From: Streptomyces spinosus
Lineage (GTDB): Bacteria; Actinomycetota; Actinomycetes; Streptomycetales; Streptomycetaceae
Length of the DNA stretch: 64,000 nt
Assembly (NCBI RefSeq): GCF_020400655.1
Contig: NZ_JAINRC010000008.1
Coordinates: 124,001 to 188,000, forward strand
Direction: 5' to 3'
Under the pieces are notes generated by a model. That model had not been told where the DNA came from and did no database searches. It saw nothing but the letters and a program-made list of their open reading frames with translations. Shown here piece after piece: positions 50,611 to 58,346 of the stretch (position 1 is its first letter; the number at the start of each line of letters is the position of its first letter). The position numbers were made by a program, and so were the translations under genes.

Positions 50611-51120
50611 TCAGTCGGCCGAACGGCCCAGGAACTCCTCCAGCGCCTCCACCACGAACCGGTGGTCCTGGAGCTGCGGCAGTCCGGAGACGGTCACCGC
50701 GCCGATCACGCCCACACCCTCGACCCGGATGGGGAAGGAGCCGCCGTGGGCCGCGTAGACGTCCGGGTCGAGACGGGAGGACTCCTCGAACGTCGTGCCC
50801 TTGGCGCGGAAGCGGGCGCCGACCAGGTAGGAGGCGGCGCCGTAGCGCTCCACCACGCGGCGCTTGCGGGCGATCCAGGCGTCGTTGTCCGGGGCGGAGC
50901 CCGGCAGCGCGGCGTGGAAGAGCTGCTGGCCGGCGCGGTGGATGTCGATGGCGACCGGCGCCTGGCGCTCCCGGGCCAGCTCCACCAGGAGGGAGCCGAG
51001 CGCCCAGGCGTCCTCGTGGGTGAACCGCCGGAAGACCAGCCGGCGTTCCTGGGCCTCCAGCTCCTCCAGGCTCGGCGTGAGTTCGGGCGTCGTCCCCGGG
51101 GTGATCTGCGGGTGCTGCAT
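50611..51120 (-). CDS. Heme-degrading/GlcG-HbpS-like protein (UPF0303)
   Basis: 169 aa. UPF0303/HbpS-like fold: LARERQAPVAIDIHRAGQQLFHAALPGSAPDNDAW, then ARKRRVVERYGAASYLVGARFRAKG and HGGSFPIRVEGVGVIGAVTVSGLPQLQDH. Relatives bind heme or cobalamin or act in oxidative stress sensing. The ATG overlaps the stop of the upstream oxidoreductase by one base (TGATG), so the two are translationally coupled. Confidence 0.85.
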   Translation of the reverse strand: MQHPQITPGTTPELTPSLEELEAQERRLVFRRFTHEDAWALGSLLVELARERQAPVAIDIHRAGQQLFHAALPGSAPDNDAWIARKRRVVERYGAASYLVGARFRAKGTTFEESSRLDPDVYAAHGGSFPIRVEGVGVIGAVTVSGLPQLQDHRFVVEALEEFLGRSAD

Positions 51121-52193
51121 CAGAGGGTCACCGTCACCTTGTCGCGGGCGGACCTGCGGGCCGCTTCCAGTACGTCGAGCGCGGCGGCCGCCTCCAGGGC
51201 GGTCACCGGGTTGGGGCCGGTGCCGCGCAGGGCGGCGGCGACGGCGGCGTAGTACGCGGGGTAGTCGCCGGGCAGGGTCGGTACGGGGGTGCCGCCGCCG
51301 CTCAGCGGGGACTCGCCGGCACCGACACGGCCCCACAGGGACTCGTCCTCGGCGCCCCAGTCGGGGGTGCTGCCGGGGCGGCTGCCCTCGCGCAGGGCCG
51401 CTTCCTGGGGGTCCAGGCCGTACTTGACGTAGCCCGCGCGGGAGCCCAGCACCCGGAAGCGGGGGCCGAGCTGGGCGGTCGTCGCCGAGACGTAGAGGTG
51501 GGAGCGGACGCCGCTCGCGTGGGTGAGCGCGATGAAGGTGTCGTCATCGGCCTGGGCGCCGGGGCGGCGGACGTCCGACTCGGCGTAGACCTCGGTGACC
51601 GGGCCGAACAGGACCAGGGCCTGGTCGACCACGTGACTGCCGAGGTCGTAGAGCAGACCTCCGATCTCTGCCGGGTCGCCGGACTCGCGCCAGCCGCCCT
51701 TCAGCTGGGGGCGCCAGCGTTCGAAGCGGGACTCGAAGCGCCAGGCGTCGCCGAGTGCGCCGTCGGCGAGCAGTTGCCGCAGGGTCAGGAAGTCGTTGTC
51801 CCAGCGCCGGTTCTGGAAGACGGAGAGCAGCAGGCCGCGCTTCTCGGCGAGGGCGGCCAGCTCGCGGGCCTCGGCCGCGGTGCCGGCGACGGGCTTGTCC
51901 ACGACCACCGGCAGGCCCGCCTCAAGGGCGGTGGTGGCCAGCGGCACATGGGTCTTGTTCGGGGAGGCGATGACGATCAGGTCCAGCTCGTCCGCGCGGC
52001 CGAACAGCTCCTCGGGGGTGGCGGCGGTCCGCACGTCCGGGAACTCGGCGCGGGCCTGCTGCTGCCGCTCCGGCTGGGAGGTGACCACGGTGTCCAGGGC
52101 GAGGCCCTCGGTGGCGGCGATCAGCGGGGCGTGGAAGACCGAGCCGGCGAGGCCGTAGCCGATCAAGCCGACGCGGAGGGGGGTAGCAGTCAT
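51120..52193 (-). CDS. Gfo/Idh/MocA family oxidoreductase
   Basis: 357 aa. Rossmann NAD(P) site GLIGYGLAGSVFHAPLI; LIVIASPNKTHVPLATTALEAGLPVVVDKPVA with the Lys-Pro catalytic lysine; the C-terminal alpha/beta domain has EIGGLLYDLGSHVVDQALVLFG with the catalytic His. A sugar or cyclitol dehydrogenase by family. First gene of a two-gene operon with the UPF0303 protein; divergent from a ROK regulator that presumably controls it. Confidence 0.9.
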   Translation of the reverse strand: MTATPLRVGLIGYGLAGSVFHAPLIAATEGLALDTVVTSQPERQQQARAEFPDVRTAATPEELFGRADELDLIVIASPNKTHVPLATTALEAGLPVVVDKPVAGTAAEARELAALAEKRGLLLSVFQNRRWDNDFLTLRQLLADGALGDAWRFESRFERWRPQLKGGWRESGDPAEIGGLLYDLGSHVVDQALVLFGPVTEVYAESDVRRPGAQADDDTFIALTHASGVRSHLYVSATTAQLGPRFRVLGSRAGYVKYGLDPQEAALREGSRPGSTPDWGAEDESLWGRVGAGESPLSGGGTPVPTLPGDYPAYYAAVAAALRGTGPNPVTALEAAAALDVLEAARRSARDKVTVTL

Positions 52194-52205
52194 GCCTCCA
52201 CTTTG

Positions 52206-52218
52206 GCAACAGTGTTGC
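52206..52218. promoter_or_regulatory. Palindromic operator between the Gfo/Idh gene and the ROK gene
   Basis: GCAACAGTGTTGC is a perfect 6-1-6 palindrome 13 bp before the Gfo/Idh start and about 31 bp before the ROK start; likely bound by the ROK repressor. Confidence 0.5.
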
Positions 52219-52248
52219 GGAAGTGCAAGCGGCGGGGACAATGGAGGT

Positions 52249-53493
52249 GTGAAGCGGGTGAGGACGGCGACGACGGCGGGGCCGGTGAACGGCGGGGTGG
52301 CGGGCGCGAACCTGGGGGCGCTGCGCAGTCACAACACCGCGCTGGTGCTGGGGCTGCTGCGGGACGCCGGGGCCGAGGGCATCAGCAGGCTGGAGCTGGC
52401 CGAGCGCACCGGGCTGACCCCGCAGGCCGTCAGCAAGATCACCGCGCGGCTGCGGGCGCAGGGGCTCGCGGCGGAGGCCGGGCGCCGGGCGTCGACCGGA
52501 GGCAAGCCGAGGACCGTACTGCGGCTGGTACCGGAGGCGGGCCACGCGGTCGGGGTCCACCTGGACCGTGACGAGCTCCGGGTGGTGCTGGTGGACCTGG
52601 ACGGCGCGGTGGTGGGGGAGCGGCGCGGCGAGCTGGACCTGGGCGCGGGTGCCGAGGCCGTGCTGGGGGCGGTGTGCGGGGCGGTCCGGGGGGTCGTCGG
52701 GGAGCTGGGTGCGGATGCGGATGCGGGTGTCGGTACCGGTACTGGTGCCGGGGCCGGTGCCGGTGCCGGTATCGGCACCGGGGGAACCGGTGCCGGTGGC
52801 GGGCTCGCCGCGGTGGGCTCCCTGCTGGGCGTGGGAGTCGCGCTGCCGGGCCCCTTGGACCATGTGCGGGGGGTGTTGCACCGGGTCACCGGGTTCCCCG
52901 AGTGGGACGGGTTCCCGCTGCGGGACGCGCTCGCGGAGCGGCTCGGGGTGCCGGTGGTGGTGGACAAGGACACCAACGCGGCGGCGCTCGGGCTGGCCGT
53001 CGGGGGCGAGGAGGGGGCGGCGGGCCGGTCCTTCGCCTACCTGCACCTCGGCACCGGACTCGGGGCCGGGCTGGTGATCGACGGCAGCGTGCACCGGGGG
53101 GCGCGGACCGGGGCCGGGGAGTTCGGGCACCAGGTGATCCAGCTGGACGGGCCGGTGTGCGAGTGCGGGAACCGGGGCTGCGTGGAGGTGCTGTGCCTCG
53201 CGGCCGTGGCGCGGGGCGAGGTGGCCGAGGCGGCGCGAGTGCTGGGGGTGGCGGCCGGGAACCTGGTCGGGCTGCTGGACATCGACGTGGTGCTGCTGGG
53301 GGGTCGGACGGTAGCCGGGGCCCCGCAGACCTACGTGAGCGGTGTCGGAGAGGTGCTCGGGGTCCGGGCCCGGAGGGAGGGCACGGGCGGGGACGCGGTG
53401 CCGGTACGGGTCGCTCCGCGCGGGGAGCGGATCGTGGCCGAGGGCGCCGCCCAACTGCTGCTGGCGCCGCTGTTCGGGCGGGGGGAGGACTGA
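52249..53493 (+). CDS. ROK-family transcriptional regulator
   Basis: 414 aa. N-terminal winged helix (LRSHNTALVLGLLRDAGAEGISRLELAERTGLTPQAVSKI), then a sugar-kinase-like ROK domain with GVALPGPLD, HLGTGLGAGLVIDG and the zinc motif CECGNRGCVEV. An unusual Gly/Ala/Thr-rich linker of about 30 residues (TGTGAGAGAGAGIGTGGTG) interrupts the ROK domain, encoded by GGTGCC-type hexamer repeats. GTG 52249 is close to GGAGG; GTG 52258 has better spacing. Control of the divergent Gfo/Idh operon in response to a sugar is likely. Confidence 0.85.
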   Translation: MKRVRTATTAGPVNGGVAGANLGALRSHNTALVLGLLRDAGAEGISRLELAERTGLTPQAVSKITARLRAQGLAAEAGRRASTGGKPRTVLRLVPEAGHAVGVHLDRDELRVVLVDLDGAVVGERRGELDLGAGAEAVLGAVCGAVRGVVGELGADADAGVGTGTGAGAGAGAGIGTGGTGAGGGLAAVGSLLGVGVALPGPLDHVRGVLHRVTGFPEWDGFPLRDALAERLGVPVVVDKDTNAAALGLAVGGEEGAAGRSFAYLHLGTGLGAGLVIDGSVHRGARTGAGEFGHQVIQLDGPVCECGNRGCVEVLCLAAVARGEVAEAARVLGVAAGNLVGLLDIDVVLLGGRTVAGAPQTYVSGVGEVLGVRARREGTGGDAVPVRVAPRGERIVAEGAAQLLLAPLFGRGED

Positions 53494-53686
53494 CGGAGCG
53501 TGTTCACCGGCGGCCGGCTCCGCCCACGGGGGTGCGAGTGCGGGTGCCGCTGCCGTCGGGGTGCGGGACGCGGGCCCTGGCCGGTCCGTCCGGGGCCGTG
53601 CCGCTGCGCCGGCCGGGCGGACTTCGTCCCCGGGGCCGGAGTGGCTCGGCCGGAAGCCCGGTCCCACCCGGCATGGTCATGTGTTC

Positions 53687-54667
53687 ATGCGACTGTGCAC
53701 GTCCCTGTCCCTCTGCCTCGCCGCAGCCGCCGCCGTCGTCGTGCCCGCCGCCGTCCCCGCGTCGGCGCACGCCGCGTCCGCCGGTACGACCCCCTCGTGC
53801 GTCGCCGCCGACGCGCGGGCCTTCCCGCTGGCCACCCGGATCCGGGGCGGACCCACGTCCTACGAGGCCGGCGGCGGATACGGCACCTGGTACATCGACC
53901 TCACCAACACCACCCCCCGGACCTGCGCCGGCATCCACCCGGTCGTGGTCCTCGTCGACGACAAGCGCGCCCTGCGGCCGGGGCAGCCCCAGCTGGACTT
54001 CTTCGACGGCCCCCGGGCCCGGCCGGTGACCTTCGAGAGCACCGACGAGCAGGAACTGGTCGGGGTGCTGGACGGCGCCGGGTTCGGCGGGTTCACCGTG
54101 CCGCCCGGCAGGACCGTCAGCGTCCGGGTCCGGCTCGCGCTCACCTCCGACACCCCACGCGACCAGGTCACCGTCAACGCGGCCGTCGTGCAGCGGCGGG
54201 GCCAGGACGGCGACTGGGTCGGGCAGTCCAACGCCTACCGCTTCGGGGTCGGCGAGGAGGCGGAGGACATCCCGGAGGGCTCCCTGGAGGACGCCCAGGA
54301 GGCCGCGCAGAGGGACTCCCCGGAGTCGGAGGGGGCGCGGGCGACCGCCGGCACGCGGACGGGCGAGGGCCTGCCGACCGCGCCGTCCGGCGGTGCGAGC
54401 CAGGACGGCGGGGCCCTGCCCACCGCCCCGCCCGGCGGCGGCACATCACCGGCCGCGTCCGCCGTCCCCGCCGCGTCCGCCGCCAGCGCCTCCCGCTCCG
54501 ATGCCCCGGACGCCTCCCTGCCCCTCGCCCAGGACGAGGCGGCCGGGGAGCGGGCGCGCGAGCTGGCCAGTACCGGTCCGGGGCTCGCCCGCGGTCTGCT
54601 CACGGCCGTCGCCGCGCTGGTGGCCGTGGGCACGACCGCGCACCTCGTGAGCCGGGGCCGCCGCTGA
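53687..54667 (+). CDS. Secreted surface protein with LAxTG sorting signal
   Basis: 326 aa. Signal peptide residues 1-30 (LCLAAAAAVVVPAAVPASAHA). The mature part has a beta domain (TWYIDLTNTTPRTCAGIHPVVVLVDD, with two Cys) and a Pro/Ala/Ser-rich stalk. The C-terminus has LASTG at 293-297, a hydrophobic helix (GLLTAVAALVAVGTTAHLV) and a basic tail: the LAxTG signal recognised by class E sortases in Streptomyces. A class F-like sortase gene lies 1.9 kb downstream. No gene is seen in 53494-53686. Confidence 0.85.
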   Translation: MRLCTSLSLCLAAAAAVVVPAAVPASAHAASAGTTPSCVAADARAFPLATRIRGGPTSYEAGGGYGTWYIDLTNTTPRTCAGIHPVVVLVDDKRALRPGQPQLDFFDGPRARPVTFESTDEQELVGVLDGAGFGGFTVPPGRTVSVRVRLALTSDTPRDQVTVNAAVVQRRGQDGDWVGQSNAYRFGVGEEAEDIPEGSLEDAQEAAQRDSPESEGARATAGTRTGEGLPTAPSGGASQDGGALPTAPPGGGTSPAASAVPAASAASASRSDAPDASLPLAQDEAAGERARELASTGPGLARGLLTAVAALVAVGTTAHLVSRGRR

Positions 54668-54955
54668 CGTGCCGGGCGGCGCGCGCCGGCCGCCACCGGT
54701 CAGGGGTTCGTTTCCCGGTCTGCTCACGGCCGTCGCCGCGCTGGTGGCCGTGCACGCGACCCCGCACCTCCCGGCCGCCGACCGTCGCCGAGGACGGCGG
54801 CGGCCCCGCACCGTCTCCCGGCCGGCCGGGAACTCGCGCAACGAGCCGTGCCGCGCCGCCGTGCCGTCTGTCTCCCCCCGGGCGGGGGGCCGCGTGCCCA
54901 GCCGGCGCCGCCGTGCCGTCTGTCTCCCCCCGAGCGGGGGCCGCGTGCCGAGCCG
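54592..54955. repeat. 37-bp duplication of the anchor region and 51-bp tandem repeat
   Basis: CGGTCTGCTCACGGCCGTCG and the next 17 bases (54592-54628, coding for the membrane anchor) recur exactly at 54716-54752, after the stop. Farther on, two 51-52-bp units lie in tandem (54853-54904 and 54905-54955), differing at three to four positions. 54668-55121 otherwise has no gene. Confidence 0.8.
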
Positions 54956-55121
54956 AGCCGCACCCGTCCCGTCCCCTCGCCGGGCCGAGCCCCCTGACCA
55001 GTGGGTACCAGGTGATCGGCGGGGTCAGGTCGGGCCGGTGCTGACTAGGCTGGGGCGCGTCGGTACGCCGTGGTTCCGGCGCCCCGTTCCCCGACCGTAC
55101 GTACGCCAGGAGACGCACAGC

Positions 55122-55901
55122 ATGGCAGACCGCAAGCCCATAGAGTCATGGCTCACCGACATGGACGGCGTCCTGATCCACGAGGGTGTCCCGATCCCGG
55201 GAGCCGACGCCTTCCTGAAGAAGCTGCGCGAGTCCGGCCGGCCCTTCCTGGTGCTCACCAACAACTCCATCTACACCGCCCGTGACCTGCACGCCCGGCT
55301 GCGGCGGATGGGCCTGGACGTGCCCGTGGAGAACATCTGGACGTCGGCCCTCGCCACCGCCCAGTTCCTGAACGACCAGCGGCCCGGCGGCAGCGCCTAC
55401 GTCATCGGCGAGGCCGGCCTCACCACCGCGCTGCACGACATCGGTTACATCCTCACGGACCACGACCCCGACTTCGTGATCCTCGGCGAGACCCGCACCT
55501 ACTCCTTCGAGGCCCTCACCAAGGCCGTCCGGCTGATCAACGACGGCGCCCGGTTCATCGCCACCAACCCCGACAACGTCGGCCCGTCCACCGAGGGCGA
55601 CCTGCCCGCCACCGGTTCGGTCGCCGCCCTGATCACCGCCGCGACCGGCAAGAAGCCGTACTTCGTCGGCAAGCCCAACCCGCTGATGATGCGGGCCGGG
55701 CTGAACGCGATCGGCGCCCACTCCGAGACCTCGGCGATGATCGGCGACCGGATGGACACCGACGTGCTCGCCGGCCTGGAGGCCGGGATGCGTACGTTCC
55801 TGGTGCTCAGCGGCGTGACCCAGCCGACCGACGTGGACCGTTACCCGTTCCGTCCGTCCGAGGTCGTCGACTCCATCGCGGACCTGGTCGACCTGGTCTG
55901 A
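55122..55901 (+). CDS. HAD-IIA (NagD-like) phosphatase
   Basis: 259 aa. HAD motif I is WLTDMDGVLIHEG (nucleophile Asp13 and Asp15), motif II FLVLTNNSIYTARDL, motif III/IV region KPNPLMMRAGLNAIG and MIGDRMDTDVLAGLEAGM. The Class IIA cap identifies it with NagD, p-nitrophenyl phosphatase and similar enzymes acting on small phosphomonoesters. ATG 55122 has AGGAG 12 bp upstream. Substrate not deducible. Confidence 0.92.
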   Translation: MADRKPIESWLTDMDGVLIHEGVPIPGADAFLKKLRESGRPFLVLTNNSIYTARDLHARLRRMGLDVPVENIWTSALATAQFLNDQRPGGSAYVIGEAGLTTALHDIGYILTDHDPDFVILGETRTYSFEALTKAVRLINDGARFIATNPDNVGPSTEGDLPATGSVAALITAATGKKPYFVGKPNPLMMRAGLNAIGAHSETSAMIGDRMDTDVLAGLEAGMRTFLVLSGVTQPTDVDRYPFRPSEVVDSIADLVDLV

Positions 55902-56003
55902 CCCGGCCGAAACACGGCCTCACCCGTTCGGAGCAATCCGGCGCCTCCCGAGGATGCGGAGGTGCCCGGGGCGGGGGAGCCTCCTGATAACTGGAGGTTC
56001 ACG

Positions 56004-56573
56004 ATGGGCTCACTACGCCTCACGCTCTGTACAGCTTTCCCCGCGGCCGCCCTCGCCGCCGTCGCCGTCGTCGCGCCGTCGGCCCACGCGGCGGACGGCG
56101 GCCCGGTCACCGTGACCCCGGCCGGCCCGGCGCCGGGCGAGGACGTCACCCTGCGGGTCGGCGGCTGCTCCGGCCGGCAGGGCAGCGCCGCGTCGGCCGC
56201 CTTCGTCTCCGACGCGGCGCTGACCGGTGAACAGGGCAGCCTGAGCGGCGAGACCCGCGTCCGGTCCACCCTGGAGCCGGGCGCCTACACCGTGAAGGTC
56301 ACCTGCGCCGGCACCGTGCTCACCGGCAGCGTCACGGTCGCGCGGCCGGGCGGCGCGACCGCACGGCAGGAAGAGCCCGTCCGGCTGCCCGCCCAGTCCG
56401 CCTCGCCGATCGCACCGGTCCCCGCGGGCGGCGGCGGAACCACCCACTTCGCCACGGTGGCCACCAGCGGCTCCGGCCCCGACGCCGTCCAGGCGGCGAC
56501 GGGTCTGGCGCTCGCCGGGATCGCCGCGGTCGCCGTCGGGCTGCGCGCCCGCCGGAGCCGCGGCACCCGCTGA
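56004..56573 (+). CDS. Secreted, C-terminally anchored protein, likely sortase substrate
   Basis: 189 aa. Signal peptide (LRLTLCTAFPAAALAAVAVVAPSAHA), an Ig-like beta domain (PVTVTPAGPAPGEDVTLRVGGC; GAYTVKVTCAGTVLTGSVTV) with a Cys pair, a Pro/Gly linker, then AATG directly before a hydrophobic helix (LALAGIAAVAVGL) and RARRSRGTR. This has the layout of a sorting signal with a degenerate motif. GGAGG lies 6 nt before ATG 56004. The sortase gene starts 8 bp after the stop. Confidence 0.8.
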   Translation: MGSLRLTLCTAFPAAALAAVAVVAPSAHAADGGPVTVTPAGPAPGEDVTLRVGGCSGRQGSAASAAFVSDAALTGEQGSLSGETRVRSTLEPGAYTVKVTCAGTVLTGSVTVARPGGATARQEEPVRLPAQSASPIAPVPAGGGGTTHFATVATSGSGPDAVQAATGLALAGIAAVAVGLRARRSRGTR

Positions 56574-56581
56574 GCGCCGCC

Positions 56582-57253
56582 ATGTCCGACGACCACGGGC
56601 GCACCACCGCTACCGGGCGGCTCGTCACCGGCCTGGCCTGGGCGCTGCTGCTGTTCGGGCTGTGGCTGTGGGGACGCGGCGTGAGCGACGTCCCGCGGGG
56701 CACGGACGGCCCCGTCGCGGGTGAGGTCCTCGCTCCCGGCCGTGCCACCGGCTCCGCCCGGCTGCCGCGTGCCGTGAAACCGCTGGCCGACGCGGTGCCC
56801 CAGCGCGTCGACATCCCCCGGCTGGGCGTCCAGGCCCCGGTGGTGGCCCGCGGTCTGGACGCGCGGGGCGCGATCGACCCGCCGCCCTACGACCAGCCCG
56901 GCGTGGTCGGCTGGTACGGCGCCGGACCCGTGCCCGGGGCCGCCGGGCCGGCCCTGCTGGTCGGACACGTCGACACCGAGACCCGGCCCGCCGTCTTCTA
57001 CCGGCTCAGCACCGCCCGGCCCGGTGAGCGGGTCCGGGTGTTCCGCGCGGACGGCAAGGTCGCCGAGTTCACCGTCGACGACGTCCGCGTGCTGCCCCGG
57101 GACGGCTTCGACGCCCGGCTCGCCTACGGCCCCCGCGTGCCGGGTCGGGCCGAGCTCCGTCTCATCACCTGCGGCGGCTCCTTCGACCGTGCCAGCGGCA
57201 GTTACACGGCGAACGTCGTGGTGTCGGCGTACCTCACCGGGACGACGGGCTGA
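56582..57253 (+). CDS. Class F-like sortase
   Basis: 223 aa. N-terminal membrane anchor (GLAWALLLFGLWLWGRGV), then the sortase barrel: VDIPRLGVQAPVVARGLDARGAIDPP, catalytic His129 in LLVGHVDT, Cys197 in LITCGG and Arg203 in FDRASGSY. All three transpeptidase residues are present. It is coupled to the upstream anchored-protein gene, its probable substrate. Class F sortases are common in actinobacteria and mostly uncharacterised. Confidence 0.9.
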   Translation: MSDDHGRTTATGRLVTGLAWALLLFGLWLWGRGVSDVPRGTDGPVAGEVLAPGRATGSARLPRAVKPLADAVPQRVDIPRLGVQAPVVARGLDARGAIDPPPYDQPGVVGWYGAGPVPGAAGPALLVGHVDTETRPAVFYRLSTARPGERVRVFRADGKVAEFTVDDVRVLPRDGFDARLAYGPRVPGRAELRLITCGGSFDRASGSYTANVVVSAYLTGTTG

Positions 57254-57268
57254 GCGTCCGGCCGGCGG

Positions 57269-57958
57269 TCACCGGCGGGGCGCGGCCAGCGGGGAGAGCC
57301 GGCTGCGGATGTTGCCGAAGTGGTCCCGTATGGCCCGCTCCGCCCGGAGGGAGTCGCCGGAGCGCACCGCGTCCAGGATCTCCCGGTGCTGGCGGCAGGT
57401 GACCCGGGGGTCCTGCGGCACGTCCACCAGGTCCCGCTGCACCCGGTGGAAGGCGTCCCAGAACGCCTCCAGCACCTCGCCGAGCAGCACGTTGTCCAGT
57501 CCCCGGTACAAGGTGGCGTGAAAGGCGCGGTCGGTCTCGCCGAGCCCGGTGCCCTCGGCGGCCTCCCGTTCCATGCGGTCCACGAGCGCGTCGAGTTCCA
57601 CGAGGTCCGCCTCCGGCAGCCGCCCGGCCAGCCGGGACACCAGTCCGGTCTCGACGGCCTCGCGCAGTTCCAGCAGCTGGAGCAGGGAGTCCTCGCCGCG
57701 GTAGTGGCCGGCGACGGTGCGGAAGGCCAGCCCCTCGATCATCGGCGCGAACGACATGGAGCCGACGTACGTCCCGAAGCCGTGCCGGATCTCCACGATG
57801 CCCATCGCCTGGAGCGCCTTCAGCGCCTCCCGCACGGAGTTCCGGCTCGCCCCGAGCAGCCGCATCAGCTCGGGCTCGGTGGGCAGCGGGGCACCCGAGG
57901 GCAGCCGCTCGTCCACGATCAGCTTCTTGATCCGCTCCTGAAGGTCCCGGGCTGCCAT
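57269..57958 (-). CDS. GntR-family regulator with FCD (FadR C-terminal) domain
   Basis: 229 aa. Winged helix PTEPELMRLLGASRNSVREALKALQAMGIVEIRHGFGTYVG, then the all-helical FCD domain with metal ligands spread over DRAFHATLYRG and RQHREILDAVRSGD. Such proteins respond to acids (e.g. lactate, gluconate, fatty acyl). Start at ATG 57958 is chosen because the helix-turn-helix begins at once; ATG 57979 is possible. Neither has a clear SD. Target unknown. Confidence 0.9.
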   Translation of the reverse strand: MAARDLQERIKKLIVDERLPSGAPLPTEPELMRLLGASRNSVREALKALQAMGIVEIRHGFGTYVGSMSFAPMIEGLAFRTVAGHYRGEDSLLQLLELREAVETGLVSRLAGRLPEADLVELDALVDRMEREAAEGTGLGETDRAFHATLYRGLDNVLLGEVLEAFWDAFHRVQRDLVDVPQDPRVTCRQHREILDAVRSGDSLRAERAIRDHFGNIRSRLSPLAAPRR

Positions 57959-58050
57959 GGCCAGAGGGTATCCGGCCATTCAGGCGGAGGGGATACGGCG
58001 GGAGCACGCGGCGGAGACGTGCGCCACGGGCAAGCGGTGCGGGCATGCGA

Positions 58051-58078
58051 AAAGCCCCCCGCTCGCGCGAGGGGCTTT
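58051..58078 (-). terminator. Terminator downstream of tRNA-Lys 1
   Basis: 8-bp stem AAAGCCCC/GGGGCTTT (58051-58058 with 58071-58078), ending on the minus strand in CTTTTCGC. A near copy follows the second tRNA-Lys. Confidence 0.7.
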
Positions 58079-58086
58079 CCGGTCGG

Positions 58087-58160
58087 TGCGCCGCCAGGGA
58101 CTCGAACCCCGGACCCGCTGATTAAGAGTCAGCTGCTCTAACCAACTGAGCTAGCGGCGC
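58087..58160 (-). tRNA. tRNA-Lys (anticodon CUU), copy 1
   Basis: Acceptor stem GCGCCGC pairs with GCGGCGC; anticodon loop CTCTTAA gives CUU. D-arm AGCTCAGTTGGTTAGAGC and T-arm CGGGGTTCGAGTCC-type sequence are canonical. 74 nt including discriminator A; no encoded CCA. Confidence 0.96.
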
Positions 58161-58346
58161 CTGCTGACGGAGAAAACTCTACCCGACCTGTGGGGGTGCT
58201 TCCGACCACCGGGAGGTGGCGTGACGGCCGCGCGGGGGACCGCGTACATCATTCGGACCGTCAAAATGCGCGTTTTGTGCCCAGTTGGGAAACTGATCAA
58301 CGTGCACACTCGCGGACAAACCACCCCCGAATGTGAGGCAGATCGC

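Noticed and set aside
58161..58346. c-di-AMP (ydaO-type) riboswitch upstream of the NlpC/P60 gene, as in other actinobacterial wall hydrolases
   Set aside because: No ydaO consensus elements could be found.
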